A stretch of 64,000 nucleotides of DNA from Chrysoperla carnea (Eukaryota; Arthropoda; Insecta; Neuroptera; Chrysopidae), in assembly GCF_905475395.1 (NCBI RefSeq), contig NC_058337.1, positions 90,204,368 to 90,268,367 on the forward strand. Reading direction: 5' to 3'. Made by a program: the position numbers and the translations under genes. Under the pieces are notes generated by a model. That model worked only from the letters and a program-made list of their open reading frames with translations, was not told where the DNA came from and did no database searches. Positions within the stretch are counted from its first letter, which is position 1, and every line of letters begins with the position of its first letter. Of the stretch, positions 22,029 through 35,494 are shown piece by piece.

Positions 22029-25000
22029 TTTTCTTTGGTATAGGACATGCATTGACATTATAAAGTAATATAAAGTCAATGAGGACATGGATTAATTTTA
22101 AATTTGTTCATACAAGTTTTTTGCAGGCAAGCCTATACCATTATTTTCGTGATTAAATTATCCTTATTGTGATACCAATATCGATTGGTTAACAGATCGC
22201 TGTGAATTTGCTCATACAATATGAAAACGTAAGTCAATATAGGTAACTACATTCATTACACTAGTCTGTTAACAAATTTAACTTGGTATCATAAGAAAGG
22301 TATTTGACCTTGATCGTCAAATGATCTTGAAAATTTATCTAGGCTTAAAAGTCATTAACACAGACGAATGACCTGTATTGCCGTCATTAACTTTTGCCTA
22401 AAATAATTTTCTAAAGCTAGCGTATTATCTTTCGATTAAATGCAACAATGACATATTTTCAAGTCGAATTTGCTCCAAAATCTAGTGATCTTCGAAAAAA
22501 TATTAGTTTTTTTATGCGGATCAGGGTATTATTGCTCATTAACTTTTATGGAGAGAAATGGTAAAAATGCATTACACATCTCTTTTTCATGTTATCTGAA
22601 AAATAGCTAGTCAAGACCATGACGGCTTAGCTGCTATACAAAATAGGAACTATTTCTTATTTCATACCAAATTCATCCGATAAGATAAAGGGGTCTTTTT
22701 CGAGAACATATTCCATAGTAGAATATTCTATTTAATCTTTTTAAATTTATCTAATTTATAAAAAAGGAACGAAACCACATTCAGCACTGTCTATACGGAG
22801 TATTTCAACAATTAACTAAGCCACTTGTTTGTTGTTATATCTGTACCTAAATATTTCTCCGCGGCAAGTATCCGTATCTAGAGACATTATGAGCAATGAA
22901 TTTATATCTACTTAGGTATTACACCACTATATTTGTGCCTTCTTTTAAATACTAAAATATGTGGCTATATACATGACCATTGTTGTTGATTTACATAACC
23001 ATTGAGACTTTCAAAATAAACACAAACTTATGGTTGATTCGCAGTCGTTGAAATTAAATTTTTTCATTGTTAATTCTTCGGCTATCGATACTCTTGGTAT
23101 GTTCATTCTATGCCCCCAGCCAAAGAAGTGAAAATCAGAATAATTAAAATTAACTTCTATAGGAAAAGAAATAAAAAAAAACTTAAATGACCCAAAACAA
23201 AATTTATTTTTTCTCTTACATGTAGTAGTAACATTTTTTTTTTAAGTTTTTTTTCTTTGTGTAATTTACAAAATATTAATATTAATGACATAAAAGGCTT
23301 AAATCCAAATTAATTTTTTTTTAATAAACAATACACACTTTTTAATTGAAATCACAGCCTGTATGCCGATGCCTTAATTAAAAGATAAAATTTATCAGCT
23401 CATTCCATAATATTTTAATTTTTAACTAGCACCAGAACTCTCGTTTATTTTTATTTTATAACAAATACTTCAAATAAGGTAATTATTTAAATGCTGGAAT
23501 ATTATTTAATTATTGTATACCCCCAGGATGTTTTTTCTGCAGCATCTTTCGTATTTCAACTAGAAATTTGACATTTTTATTAAATATATTATATTAAACC
23601 TTTTTTTTATGTGTAACGTAGACAAGGTGCAAAACTAATTCCAAATAGAAAAATAAAATTAGTGTTAAAAATAAAAGCAAAGAATCATTTGTTTAGAAAA
23701 GTTACATAATATAGTTGTAAACTTGTAAAATATCAAAAATGTATGTTATCAGATCTCACGTTTATTCATTTACACGCGATACGCCAAGAATCTTACATGT
23801 TCGTACTTTCCCATAAAAGTTTTCCGATTATGTTGAATAATAAATAAGTGGTGCAAAATTCCAATAACAAGAAACGCGAGTTTTGTTTAATACCTCTCTG
23901 GAGAAACTTAGACCACAATTATATGCATCTAGATACTTTTCACGAAAAAGACAAGTCATAATTATTTATTTCAATTAAAAAACATTAATAATTTAATAAC
24001 TATTAACTTCATAAGCTGTTACGCGATGTATTACTCTAAAGGCCAAAGATGAATATACTAAGGAATCTGTCCAGTTGAAATATAATGAAGCGTATCTGAC
24101 GTATTTTTTATATTACAAATAAATCAGTATCGAATGAAACATAAAAAAAAGAAGCTGATGTTAGTAATTAGACAAAGATAGTTAGACAGTGATTAATATT
24201 GAAAATGGTTAATTAAAGATTTTCGAACAATGCTACTCATTTTACTTATAATTGCGATAATCATTTTGGAAAGTACAAACCTTTTGGTTTTAAGCTTAAT
24301 GATCTTAATGTGAATACATTTTTCAAGTTGATAAATGAAAATGTTTAAAAAAAATGACCATTGAACGATAAGTTTTGAATATGAATGTTGATGATTATTA
24401 TTTGATGAGTGGATAAACAAATCAATGCTACCAATACAAAGCAATCCACCAAAGTGCTGAAAAATTATTTAAAGGTATTTCAGATTCTCTACTTGGATTC
24501 TTATAATTGGATATTTTGCACTTGTCTACATAAAACAGCATACAGTATTTTACATCAGATAATGCTTTAAAAACAGGTTGTTTGGACAGTACAATGTAAT
24601 GAAACAAACTTGTGCTGTTTTCATACTATTTTATCTTTATAAAATTTTAGTTTTATCTTAATTTTCTGATGTTCATAAAAAGAAAACAAATTAAACATTT
24701 TAATAAAAGTTAGTAAATTAAATTTTTAAGTCCTGATTTAAAAAAGTACATGTAGCTACATTTCAAATAAATTCTATCTGAAAAATTTGTATACCTAAAA
24801 TCATTTATACTTACTAATATAAATCTAACTAAAAAGATAACTGTTTAAACATAAATTTCATGAATGGGAAATTTTAATTTAACTTTACCTTTGAAGTTTG
24901 TTTAATTGTTACGGTAAAGTCCAAAAATAATATTTATAAACCTTATAGTTAATAGTGTCTGGACTGTTATGAAAAATCTATTTCTTCAGAATATTTTGGA

Positions 25001-25277
25001 CCTAACCTTAACAAAAAATAGATAATCTTGCTTGTAAAATGGAAATAAAAAATTAATTCTTGTTAACATATTTTTTTTAATAGCCAAAAGAGATAATAAT
25101 TGCAAATGGAATAAAGCAATAACAGGTTTTAAGAAAAAAGCATGTCAGTACTTTTATCTCCCTCCAAGACAGTTATCCTCTTTTTTTCTAATATTATTTT
25201 TGTTGGATGTTGTAACAATAGATCTAATTACGAAGGGATAATTTAAAAAGTTAGATCAAGTGTTTTAGAGGAACAAC

Positions 25278-28200
25278 TCACATGCTGAGATATCCACGTG
25301 CTGTTACGCGACGTCTTCCTACTAAATATGCGACTAAAACAATTAGGACTAATGCTGCAAGAGCACAACCGACTGCGATTGGTACAATATCTTGTGTTGG
25401 TACTCGACATTCTTGAGCTAAAAAGAACATAAATCATCAATATCTTAAATCATAATAATATGAGTGAATTGGAGTGTAATGTTACAAGTATCCAAAAATT
25501 AATTTATCCTGTCTAATAATATTTCTTTCCAGTATTTATTTTTTTTATGCAAAAAAATTGATTACTTCTATAATTTCAAACAAAATAAAACAGAATTATT
25601 TACTTAACTTTTGTAACAGAACATCTTCCAAAAAAATCATTTTCAAATTTATTACCTGTACTAAATTTAACAGTGGTATTATCTGTTCGGAAGGCTTCTA
25701 ATTGCAAATGTTGTACATTAACTAAAATTGTATCATTTCCATTTGGAGTAACTAATTTTAATGTTTCTTCACGATCGCATTTATATGACATACTTAATGG
25801 TGTAATGAATGATGGTTTGTCTAAAGTAGCTTCCATGAGTTTATCTAAAACAAAATAAATTAAAATTTATTTATACTTTATTTTATGTTAAATATTTTAA
25901 CAGTGTATGGTCTGGACAGATCAACAATAAATAAGTTGAGAAAATACATGGAATAGTAATACTAATACATAGTACCTATGACGGGTTCAATCCACAAACG
26001 ATTCATCCGTACGAGAGTTCAAACATTTTTACTTTTCTATCCTAAGTTCCTACGGATATCAATACCTATTTTGATCATGAGTTATCCAAGAACTAAACTA
26101 ACTCAAAGATTCAATCCCTACTCCTGCAAAAACTATTTGATTTTTTGTAAATCGCAAGAAAACTTTTTTTAAAATGAAATTTTAACAAAAATGTAAAAAA
26201 TGTTTATTAAAAATGTCATAACTGAGAGTAACAAATTTTTTTAACAAAACATACTAACCTTGTACTTGCACAGTTAAATTCAATTTATTCAACATAAATT
26301 CTTTTTCAGTTACGTTCTTTGCAAAGGAAAGCTCCAAACTATTATTGTTCCATTTGATGATTAAATTTTGTGTGTCATTACCACACACACCATCAAAAGT
26401 GGTTTCATTTGCAGATGGTAAATTAACGAAATCATCCATTGATACATTTGAATTTGTTTTATATGTAATTTTTACTTGCAACGCCATTTGTGCTACAATA
26501 CACACTTGTCCAGTTTTATTTAAAACCCATGTTCCCATTGTCGGTTCAACTGGTTTTGGTGTTGGAGCTACTGTGGAGGTTGTTGGTGCCACAGTTGTAA
26601 CGTTCGGTGCAGTAGTTGATGTTGTTGGTGCTACGGTGGTTGTGTTTGGTGCAGGTGCAACGGTTGAAGTTGTTGTTGGTGCTGCGGTTGTTGTGTTTGG
26701 TGCCGCAGTGGAGGTTGATGGTGGCGCATTTGTAGTTGAACTAGTTACTGAGCTTGGTGTCGTCGAAGTATCAGCACCTACAAAAAGGGTAATTCTAATA
26801 ACATTCACTTCAAAATTTGTTAACTATTCGAATTTTAAGGGAAAAATTCTATATGCATAAAAATCAGTAACGATTGCACATGAGTTGAATCAAAAATTCT
26901 TTTTTGATTTAAGAAGTTAGTAACATTTATTTTTATGAAATTGTTTAGTATTTTTCCAGAACTTACGAAAATAATAGGTAATTTATTTAAATAGTATTAT
27001 TTTCGGAAAATGGTGAATCATTAATATCTGTGATCTACGGTCTAGAACGAGATTACACATTATTCTTGAAAAAAGAATGTTTTACAAAAATGAAAAATTT
27101 AATTGAAGCATAATTCTGCAGACATCTTTTATCTACCATTAAATTTTCCCGGATTTTGATTTAACGCAATCTGACGTTAAGTAAATAAAATATATTTAAT
27201 ACAGTTCAAGGAGTAGTGACAAATCTGTGTTTATTTTATAATTTATTTTTATATTATAAAGACTATTTAACTACATAATTTTCCAATCAACTTAAGTACT
27301 TATTAACATAATTGTATTATCATTCATTTATTCATCAAATAATAGTTGGCCGGACTACTTTAAAAAGAGTCATAAAATATGCAAATATAGTTGAAAATTC
27401 CAAATTTTTCTTCTATTAATAGTTAGAATTTCTATCAATTGAAAATCCATTGTTTGTAATAGTTCATGAATGAATAAACAAAATGTATTTAATCTACAAT
27501 GGATTCAAAGCCAACAAAGGCGTGTTCTTAAAATTTCGTGTTCGATATTGATTTACTAAATAAGTAAATATATACATGAATTCAACAATTTTTTAACTAA
27601 AGAATGATTTTTATATCAAAAGTTTTATACCAACTTTCTTTAGACATAGAATGTTAAAATTTTGAATTTAGTACTGTTAAAGCATCTAATGTACACTTCT
27701 TATTTTGTATTTCATTATATACTTGCGTTCAATAAAAAAACGTCACTATCTATATATCAGGTATTGGTGACACAACACAAAAATATATTCTTTATCTATT
27801 AAATATGTGGTGTATAGATAATGTCGCGTTTTTATCGAACGAAACTACAAATAGCGATATCCAAAATTTAGATTTTCGGATTTCAATAGAAATATGCATT
27901 TTAAGTTTTTCTAAATCAATTTTAGCGATTTATAAAGGGCACTAAAAGTCATGCAGTGTCTACGTCAGATATTTTGTCTATACAAAAGGAAGTTTTTATT
28001 CTATTTTCCTCTAATGCGCTTTAAAACGTAATAAAAAGCTACCATTTCCTGCAAAATTATTCTAGGCTATCACCCCTTCCTGTTACATTATATCAAATGA
28101 TTTAATTATCAATATGCGACTACAGGACTGATTTTGAAGGTATTCATCATTGTATCATGAACCACTTAGATAACAAAAATAGGTATTATTTATTCGTTAA

Positions 28201-31200
28201 GCAAAATAAATTTCAATAAACCAAAACATAAAGGGGAGTTTAATGAAGAATAAGAAAATTGTCCAGCGAAACAGTGGGCGGATAACGGCTTGCACAAAAT
28301 GAAATACTAAGCAATAATAATTACTAATAGTCGTCATTTTACATGAAATACATATTAACACTACTGACTACACTAAATGTAAATGTTATCTCTTAAATAT
28401 TATTCATCATTCATGTAAATAAAAGAGTAAATTAATGCATATTTTATTATAATTTTTAATATCAACATAAATGATAGAAATATTTTTGCAAAAATGCGCT
28501 TGTCTAATGTTATCATGGAAAAATTTCTAAATTATATGACAACCGTTATTAAATGACCTTGAAATCAAGTTATGTTTTATTATTTTATTTTGAATCAATA
28601 AAATTTTCCTCAGCGCTATGATTATTTAATTCATCCAAAGATTATAATTTTTAATTTAAAAAATTAACTTATAATCTGTGAATTCATCAGATTTTCTGAA
28701 TATCTACCATCATTTGTGGATTGTATTTTTTTCTTTTAACAAACAAAAAATCCCAGTACCTTCATATTAAGTATTTTAAGACTTGTTTAGCAGAAAAAGC
28801 CCAATAAATAATGCACTTAAAGATCACGAATAGGAAAAAGAATTCGAGAAAGATTTTATTTCAAGCGTACGAAAATACAATTTACAAAAAAAAAAAAAGA
28901 TACGATGTACTAAAATTAATAAAATCATAAATTATAATATCTTATTCTCCATAAAAAATAATATCTTATTCCCCAAGGAAAATACTCGTTTTTGGTACTA
29001 TTTCAAGGAAAAACAAGATGAATCGTCGTAAAAAAACTTGTTTATGGACTAACCATTAAGAATGTGTGTCTTAAAGGTATCCTCAATATTTGGTCCGAGG
29101 ATAAGACGACCAAATGATAGTTTTGCCGAAATGAATACCCAATGATAAGAATTGTTATTTGTTATTAATGATGGGATTTTTATATGAATTTACCGATGTA
29201 GTATTATGCAATTACATCTCTATATTGAATTTATAGAGATTATAAGCGCGTATTGGGCTATCATTCAGTATTCAACCGAATAAAGCTCGGTTTATCATGT
29301 AGAAAAACGAATTTCGGTTAATCATGTAGAAAAACTCACATATCATTTCAATTCTTAAAATTTATCAGGTATAATAAATGTAATAAGACAATTATTTTTT
29401 CAACAATTATTGTTAGCAAGAAGCATTTCTAACTTCAAAATTGACCAAGTTTTATACAAAATTCCAACCTCTTGGGGTTGAATTTCCAACCCCCCCTTAG
29501 TGCACACTTATGCCATTTAAAAAACGTTTGTGCAAAATTTCATGGTTCTAGGCAGAGTGGTTTTAACTGTGCGTTGATTGATCAGCCAGTTTCTTCTTTC
29601 ATATGAACTTTTATGAATTTATTATTATTATTATTTGTATAAAATATCTGGGTTTTTTAGGATACTTTTAAAAATGATTTAAAATTTTATAAGAAGATTG
29701 TTTTTGGAATTTTATCTTCTAAAATATATCATTTTTTTAATTTAAAACGAATTTTTTAAATAAATAAAAATCCCAGACATTTTACTCATCCAAAAATCTA
29801 ACAATATTTTAGTTATTAACAGCGCATAAAATTAACTTTTTTTCTAAACACTTGTTTTGTAAGTATGTGGCCTTGTCTAAGATCATTGAATTCATTCAAG
29901 TAGGTTAATGAATGTAGTAATTCATCTCGTTCACAACTAAAATTAATTTCGAAAACAGTGAAACTTGAAAAATATTAAGTAAGGTTCAAGAAGGGGTAAC
30001 ATAAAATAGCTGATTAAAAAAAAAACTTCTCGTTTTCGTATTTTGTTAAATTAATGATTGTTGATTAGAGAATTATTAAAAAGAAAATAAAAACCCCACC
30101 TTTGACAACTTTAATCTTTCCTAAGCCTTGATGGAACACAAATGAAAACAGACTAGTATTTTATTATATTATAGTTAGATATACATGTCTCTAAAAGGCT
30201 TGTACAACTCTCTAACAGGTATAGTTCAGGTAAATTTGTAAACTTGGATTAGCAGTAAGTGTCTCAGCCCCGCTTGGGTATATCATGACTTTCAATAATG
30301 GAAAAAATGAATTTTTACCATATTCAGGGTAGAATTTAGGGGCAACACGTCAAAAACTTTCGGAAAAGTAACCAATCATAGATTTAATTTTAATTAAAAA
30401 TATGTAATTACAAAATTTCAATTTTGGACCCACTTGAAGCAACTTGGTACTAAGATAAATTTAGTTAAATCAGTCTTTTTTGAGCCGAGCTGTACCTTGT
30501 AGAGCGTTAGGCCGATCTTTTTCAGAGACACCTTAGGTTGTACAGGTAGATTATATCTACATATATTAACAGTTTATGAAATAAAGTTCGGAATATATTT
30601 GCCAAGTATATATAAATGAAAGATGAAGTTATTTGTCGGTTGAGGTCTTCGATTTAACAAGTTTGTATATTGTAAACAAAAATACATTAATGAAAGTTCG
30701 TAAAACATGAGTTAAAATCAACGCCCACCCATTTCAACAAACGTGTGACATTAATTGTTATCAATTACACAAGGCCAAAACGTGCGTTTGATATCAAAGG
30801 TTCGTGTGACTCATATTTAACACAATCAAGACTGGATTTAACCTTAGACCTGCCCCTGAGCAAAGTGAAAAATGCCATCCCATAACCGAAATTTTACATA
30901 AAATAAAATGAATTAAGTTTCGATATACAATTTTTAAATAAATAAAATGATTCATTCATAGTACTGATAAATTTCAATATAGGTACTGTTAATATTTTCA
31001 GAGGCAAGCGCGTCTAGCTTTTTGATTTGCAAATTGGCCAATTAAAACCACAATTTAAACGTTGAAATTCCTTTGATTCGATCCATAGAATAGGTCCTCT
31101 TGTTTTTCGTTACCAATCTTACTCTTACTCTTCTTAAGTATTTTAATAGCTATTTATTATTTTATACTTTATAGTACGTTATAAAAACATGGTACATCAA

Positions 31201-33195
31201 AAATGTTTTTTTATAATATCAATTGGCATTTTATATTATGGATTCTATTACTAACTTTTGATTATTTTAGTAGTTTAATGCTATCTGTGGAATATACTGA
31301 ACAGGATGAAATATAGTCAACAGTTTATTATTGTATAACATTTTTTTATAATTAATTTTGAAATTTAAAATGAATTATACGAAAAAAAACTTTAAAAAAA
31401 TCAACATTACACTAAAATATTTTGTATAGATTTCTGTTGATGGATACAAATAAAGCTTGCATACAAGCAAGTGTAATGTCAAGGAAAGGGGGCGAGCTGG
31501 CTTCCATCTAAAGACTCGGAAAAGCTAGTGATAGAACTGAGTGTCCCGTAAGTTTACTTACGAATTAATCTTCAGGCATACTGCAGCCCATGTATCTTAT
31601 CAGCATGGGGATTCACATTATAATAGTAGGGAGGGTACATGTTTTTTGTTGGTCTTATATCAAAGTTTAAACCTAACAAAGGACAGAATTCTCGCTCAAT
31701 TTGAATAATTAAAGCTCTTATTTATTTTATTTATCTATTTTTTAAATATTTTTATTAAGAACGTTCACATGATCCCACTACAACAGAAGGTAAATATAAA
31801 ACCGGTTTTATAGTTCCAACTTCCAAGAAACAAACGCCCAAACGTGTCAATGATAAGTTTAGTCTTACCTGTCGGCCTATTTCTTAATATATTTTTTCAA
31901 TTATTTATTATAATTTGACTTATTTTTTCGAAAATCATATTTAATTTAACGACAGTATCAAATCAATGACTATTCCTTTACGCTAATCGAAATGATGAAA
32001 GCTCCTTCATCGAAATATACTTTCTTTCACAACGGAACATATTCTTCAATCATAAATAGTTCCTCCAAGATCAACAAGAGCCAACTTCCGAAAATATTTT
32101 AGGAGAGTGTATAAAGAAAATGTATTCAAATAAATTATTAAAAATATTGTTATGAGAATTGTTAGTCACTCTGCGTCTAATTGAACAAAGCACGGAAAAA
32201 ATAATCAACTTTGTACCAACAATCAATTAATTTGTTTGGATGATTCAGTTCAATTTTTTAATTAATTTTTTTTTTTTGCATAGGTTTTGAATACTAATAA
32301 AATAATTCATCTGTCTGCCTAATAATTGTGGGGGGCACTATCAAAAATATTCGTTACAAAATATCGACTGATAACAGTTGAATTACCTACTGAAGTAATT
32401 TAATTGAAATTATTGAATTGTTAAAAAAAATTAAATACACCTACGAATCTAAAAGGCAATGAAAATTTTCTTAGGAAAATTACTCGGCTAAAAGAATTAT
32501 CGAATTTAAAAACAAAATATGGCTTCCAGCATTGATGCACTTTTGTATAGCGTCAAGCGTGTAAAAACACGTTTTTTATTCGAATGTGTACATAAACATG
32601 AAATTAAAAAATGTACGAACTGAAATAGCTGAAGAAGTATTAGACGATTTATTGCATTTTGGATGAAACCTAAAAAGTTCATTATTATCTATGAATCATT
32701 TTTCGAATACATATTGCATATAATCAAGGTACATAAAAAAGTCAAGTCATATATTCCAACCTCCAACATTTCTAGGAAGCATGATACGAAATTAAAACTT
32801 ATCTTTGAATAATAACAACCTATTAACAGTTCCAAGACATATTTATGTAATCAAATAGTCAATTATAAATTGATAAGCTACAGAGATTATGCACAAAGAA
32901 ATAAGAGTTTTATAAACATTTACTTAAGATTTTCATCTTAAAATATTTCGAGGTGGAAATATCATAATGATAAACAACTGGAATACTCAACTTATACATT
33001 AATTTTTTTAAATAATTATTTTGTTTAAATACAAAACAGAATTATTAAATTGAACAAATATCATCACGTGATGACCTGTCACAGAAAAGCGACGTCATTT
33101 TTTTTTTGTTAAAATAATTTTTGATATATAAAATATTATTTTACATTACCTAAACATACGGCTATACACGATAAAAACAAGATTAAATACTTCAT
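25278..33195 (-). CDS. Lamp1: LAMP1-type lysosome-associated membrane glycoprotein
   Basis: Type I glycoprotein of the lysosomal limiting membrane. Four exons on the minus strand join in phase: 33195-33150, 26777-26259, 25844-25656, 25417-25278 (TGA), giving 297 residues. In order: signal peptide MKYLILFLSCIAVCLG, a Thr/Pro/Ala mucin-like hinge (about 19-95), then one LAMP luminal domain with four cysteines (C108, C147, C211, C255; expected pairs 108-147 and 211-255) and many N-glycosylation sequons. A transmembrane helix follows (about 262-285, IVPIAVGCALAALVLIVLVA). The short basic tail ends in GYLSM, a GY-xx-hydrophobic signal for AP-dependent lysosomal sorting placed at the very C terminus as in LAMPs. 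With one luminal domain it matches the size of fly Lamp1 rather than the two-domain vertebrate LAMP1/2. The ATG was chosen because it begins a clean signal peptide exon whose phase (1) fits exon 2. Intron 1 is 6.4 kb. Confidence 0.95.
26545..26765 (-). repeat. Mucin-like APTTST/APNTTT repeat in LAMP exon 2
   Basis: On the coding strand this segment repeats imperfect 15-30 base units encoding variants of APTTST, APNTTT and TVAP. The product is a Thr/Pro/Ala hinge suited to dense O-glycosylation. The long reading frame on the opposite strand (Val/Gly-rich, 26345-26860) is a by-product of the same repeat. Confidence 0.8.
27726..27841. mobile_element. Small inverted-repeat element in LAMP intron 1
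   Basis: CGTTCAATAAAAAAACGTCA at the left pairs with a right end whose reverse complement is CGTTCGATAAAAACGCGACA; both continue into TATCTATA. Total 116 bases, MITE-like. Confidence 0.55.
29440..29640 (+). mobile_element. LINE 3' tail in LAMP intron 1
   Basis: AAAATTTCATGGTTCTAGGC, then GTGCGTTGATTGATCAGCCA and a terminal ATTATTATTATTATT run resemble 3' ends of insect non-LTR retrotransposons. It lies antisense to LAMP and carries no coding sequence. Confidence 0.45.
33061..33074. promoter_or_regulatory. CLEAR-type E-box palindrome in LAMP intron 1
   Basis: TCATCACGTGATGA is a perfect 14-base palindrome holding TCACGTGA, the core of the CLEAR element bound by TFEB/MITF-family factors that switch on lysosomal genes. 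It begins 76 bases inside intron 1 of LAMP, 119 bases from its start codon. Two other TCACGTGA cores occur in the window (40597-40604, 48796-48803) without an obvious lysosomal context, so chance is possible. Confidence 0.5.
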
Positions 33196-33670
33196 TTTTA
33201 ACATTTTAAATTAACTAAAAAGATAATTTGACACTTTTTTAAAGAATTTATTTTATGAAATAGTAGATTAAACCGATTCACACAACTACAAGTTCTAAAT
33301 GTAATCGTTCTTGTTATTGCGCATTCAAAATTATTTGTTTCTTGTACTAGTGCGTGCGCATACTTTCAATAGAGCAAAACATAAGGTGCATTTTGTAAAA
33401 CAAACAGAGTAAACAAACAATAGACTACAACCACATAGACATTAGAAATATTCCTGTCATTTTTGTTTGCTGTAATAAACTGTAATCTTGTTAACCCTTC
33501 GTCGTTGCCTTCAGATTTAGGATATCAAACACTATAAGCAATTGTAATGATATGATAAATTCTGTTGATACACAGAAAAATTGGTTATCTTGGCTCAAGA
33601 ATATCAAAAAGGATAATTTTCTTGAGTCAATAAAAAAATTTTTTGCATCAAGAAATAATTTTCTCTTTCT

Positions 33671-34281
33671 CTAATATGTTTCAAGAATGTGGAGTCCAGG
33701 TCCCGGAATGAAGCACATAAGTGACAGCTAGCGAAAAACTGACATCACATCTGAAAAGAATGACTCAAAATTAATGGGTTTAGAAAGAAATTATAATAAA
33801 ATCGGATCAAATTTGTCTGTGTTATCAAAAAAATCGTTTTTTTTAACTTTATGACGTTATCAGAATCCAAAAAATTTAATTTTGCGCTATCATATCCAAA
33901 TTTTATCCAATTTTGATAAACCAACTATGTAATCCTAATAAATTTGGGCCATACTTTTCAAATTTGTGATCAAAATTAACCTAGCTCTAATATGTTTCAA
34001 GACTGCGGAGTCCTGGTCCCGGAATTAAGCACATAAGCGATAACTAGCGTAAAATTGACATCACAGCTTAAAAAAATGACTCAAAATTAGTGGGTTTCAA
34101 AAAAACTTTCAATAAAATCGGATCAAATTTGCCTGTGTTATCAAAAAAATCGATTTTTTTAACTTTATGACGTCATCAGAATCCAAAAAATTTAATATTG
34201 CTCTATCACATCCAAATTTTATTCAATTTTGATAAATCAAGTATGTAATCCTAATAAAGTTGGGTCATACTTTTCAAATTT
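33671..34281 (+). repeat. 316-bp satellite-like dimer, locus 1
   Basis: Two tandem monomers start at 33671 and 33987 (CTAATATGTTTCAAGA), a period of 316 bases; the second is slightly short. Shared markers are GTCCCGGAAT, TTATGACGTCATCAGAATCC and TTTTGATAAA. The same monomer occurs inverted as a dimer at 51790-52400. Confidence 0.85.
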
Positions 34282-34286
34282 AAAAC

Positions 34287-34617
34287 ATACAATTTGCATA
34301 AATAATATGCATTTTATAATTGCATTTTAAATTAACCGTAAATATACTAAATTCACAATTCGGTTAATAATGATGAAAATGATTCCAAATTTGTTACTTG
34401 AGAGTTTTTGGGGTCGCTGAACACGAATATCATGACAATATCGGCACCAGGTACCTCGGCGACCAATTTTGACGCGATATTCAGTGTTCTCCAAAAACTC
34501 TCGAATAATAAATTTGGAATCATTTTCATCACTATTATCCGAATTGTGACTTTAGTATATTTACGGTTAATTTAAAATGTAATTATAAAATGTATATTAT
34601 TTATGTGGAAACCGCAT
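34287..34617. repeat. Fold-back element next to the satellite dimer
   Basis: Arms of about 130 bases (34300-34425 and 34480-34615; markers TAACCGTAAATATACTAAA and TTTAGTATATTTACGGTTA) surround an 80-base GC-richer centre. It directly abuts the 316-bp dimer. Confidence 0.8.
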
Positions 34618-35494
34618 TCAAACCTGACTTACTGTTCAAATTTTTCGAGCTTCATTGCATCGTTTCTGTGAATAAAACTATAGTTAAACTAGGTTTGTGT
34701 GTGCACTGTGTAGATGCTAGCAGAATTTCAGTTTGTCACATATGATGACATTTGAGTTCTGTGAAAAACACTATAATGTTGTATAATAGGTGGTTCTATG
34801 GAAAAGTTTATGAATGGAAAAAAATATTACTATTAAAATATTGCATCTTTCAGTATCTTAAGTAATAAATTTTTGAGAAAGATTTTCGAAGTTTTACATT
34901 CTCGAAGGCGACTGCGTTTTGCATGTAGTGTCAGTCACACTTGCATTCTGTTAAATAAATAATATAATAATATATCATTAAGTTTTTTGAGCACATTTTT
35001 TACCACAGTGCAGAGGGATAAATATAGAATCAACTAAAAGACTATTCTAAAACTACAACGGTTAACATAGAATTCATTATATAACGCAAAATAAAATGCA
35101 TGTTGGGCCAAATGTAGTGTCAGTCACATATGGAACCACCCTAATACTGAAAACACATTTGTTCTATTTTATGGAAAAGTTTTAGACTTTTACAAATCCA
35201 TTGTGAACGGGTATATTTCGAAAGTGCAGTTTTACAAGTAAAGATTGAAAATGTTTAAAAATTCACTGAAAAGTAAAAGGCGTGGATGGGATAATGTAAT
35301 TATTTGATTAAGTAAATGTAATTGAAAGGATAAAAATGTTTTTTTTTTTTTTTTTATAATACATTTATATTTAAAACATGTACAGTTTGTTTTTATTAAA
35401 TTAATACTTACATTCTGGTTCATTTATAATAAAACATATTGTAATAATTTTAGTATCTTAGCTTATTATAAATTATGCACATAATAATATACAC

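Larger units (their letters stand above)
20850..25277. other. COPS9 upstream region, fold-back element and LAMP 3' flank
   Basis: Apart from the COPS9 promoter motif and the fold-back repeat at 21064-22028, it contains fragments of other dispersed repeats (22436-22540, 22790-22835). The part from about 23100 to 25277 has no repeats I can name and may include the LAMP 3' UTR, but no single poly(A) signal stands out. No other gene seen. Confidence 0.5.

Noticed and set aside
25600-25655. Extension of LAMP exon 3 through its open frame to TAA
   Set aside because: The GTAATA donor after ACAG at 25656 gives the only phase that joins to the transmembrane exon and yields the conserved FST-AQEC junction.
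26345-26860. 171-residue open frame on the + strand
   Set aside because: It is antisense to LAMP exon 2; its Val/Gly-rich composition comes from the mucin repeat, and the minus strand gives a complete spliced LAMP.
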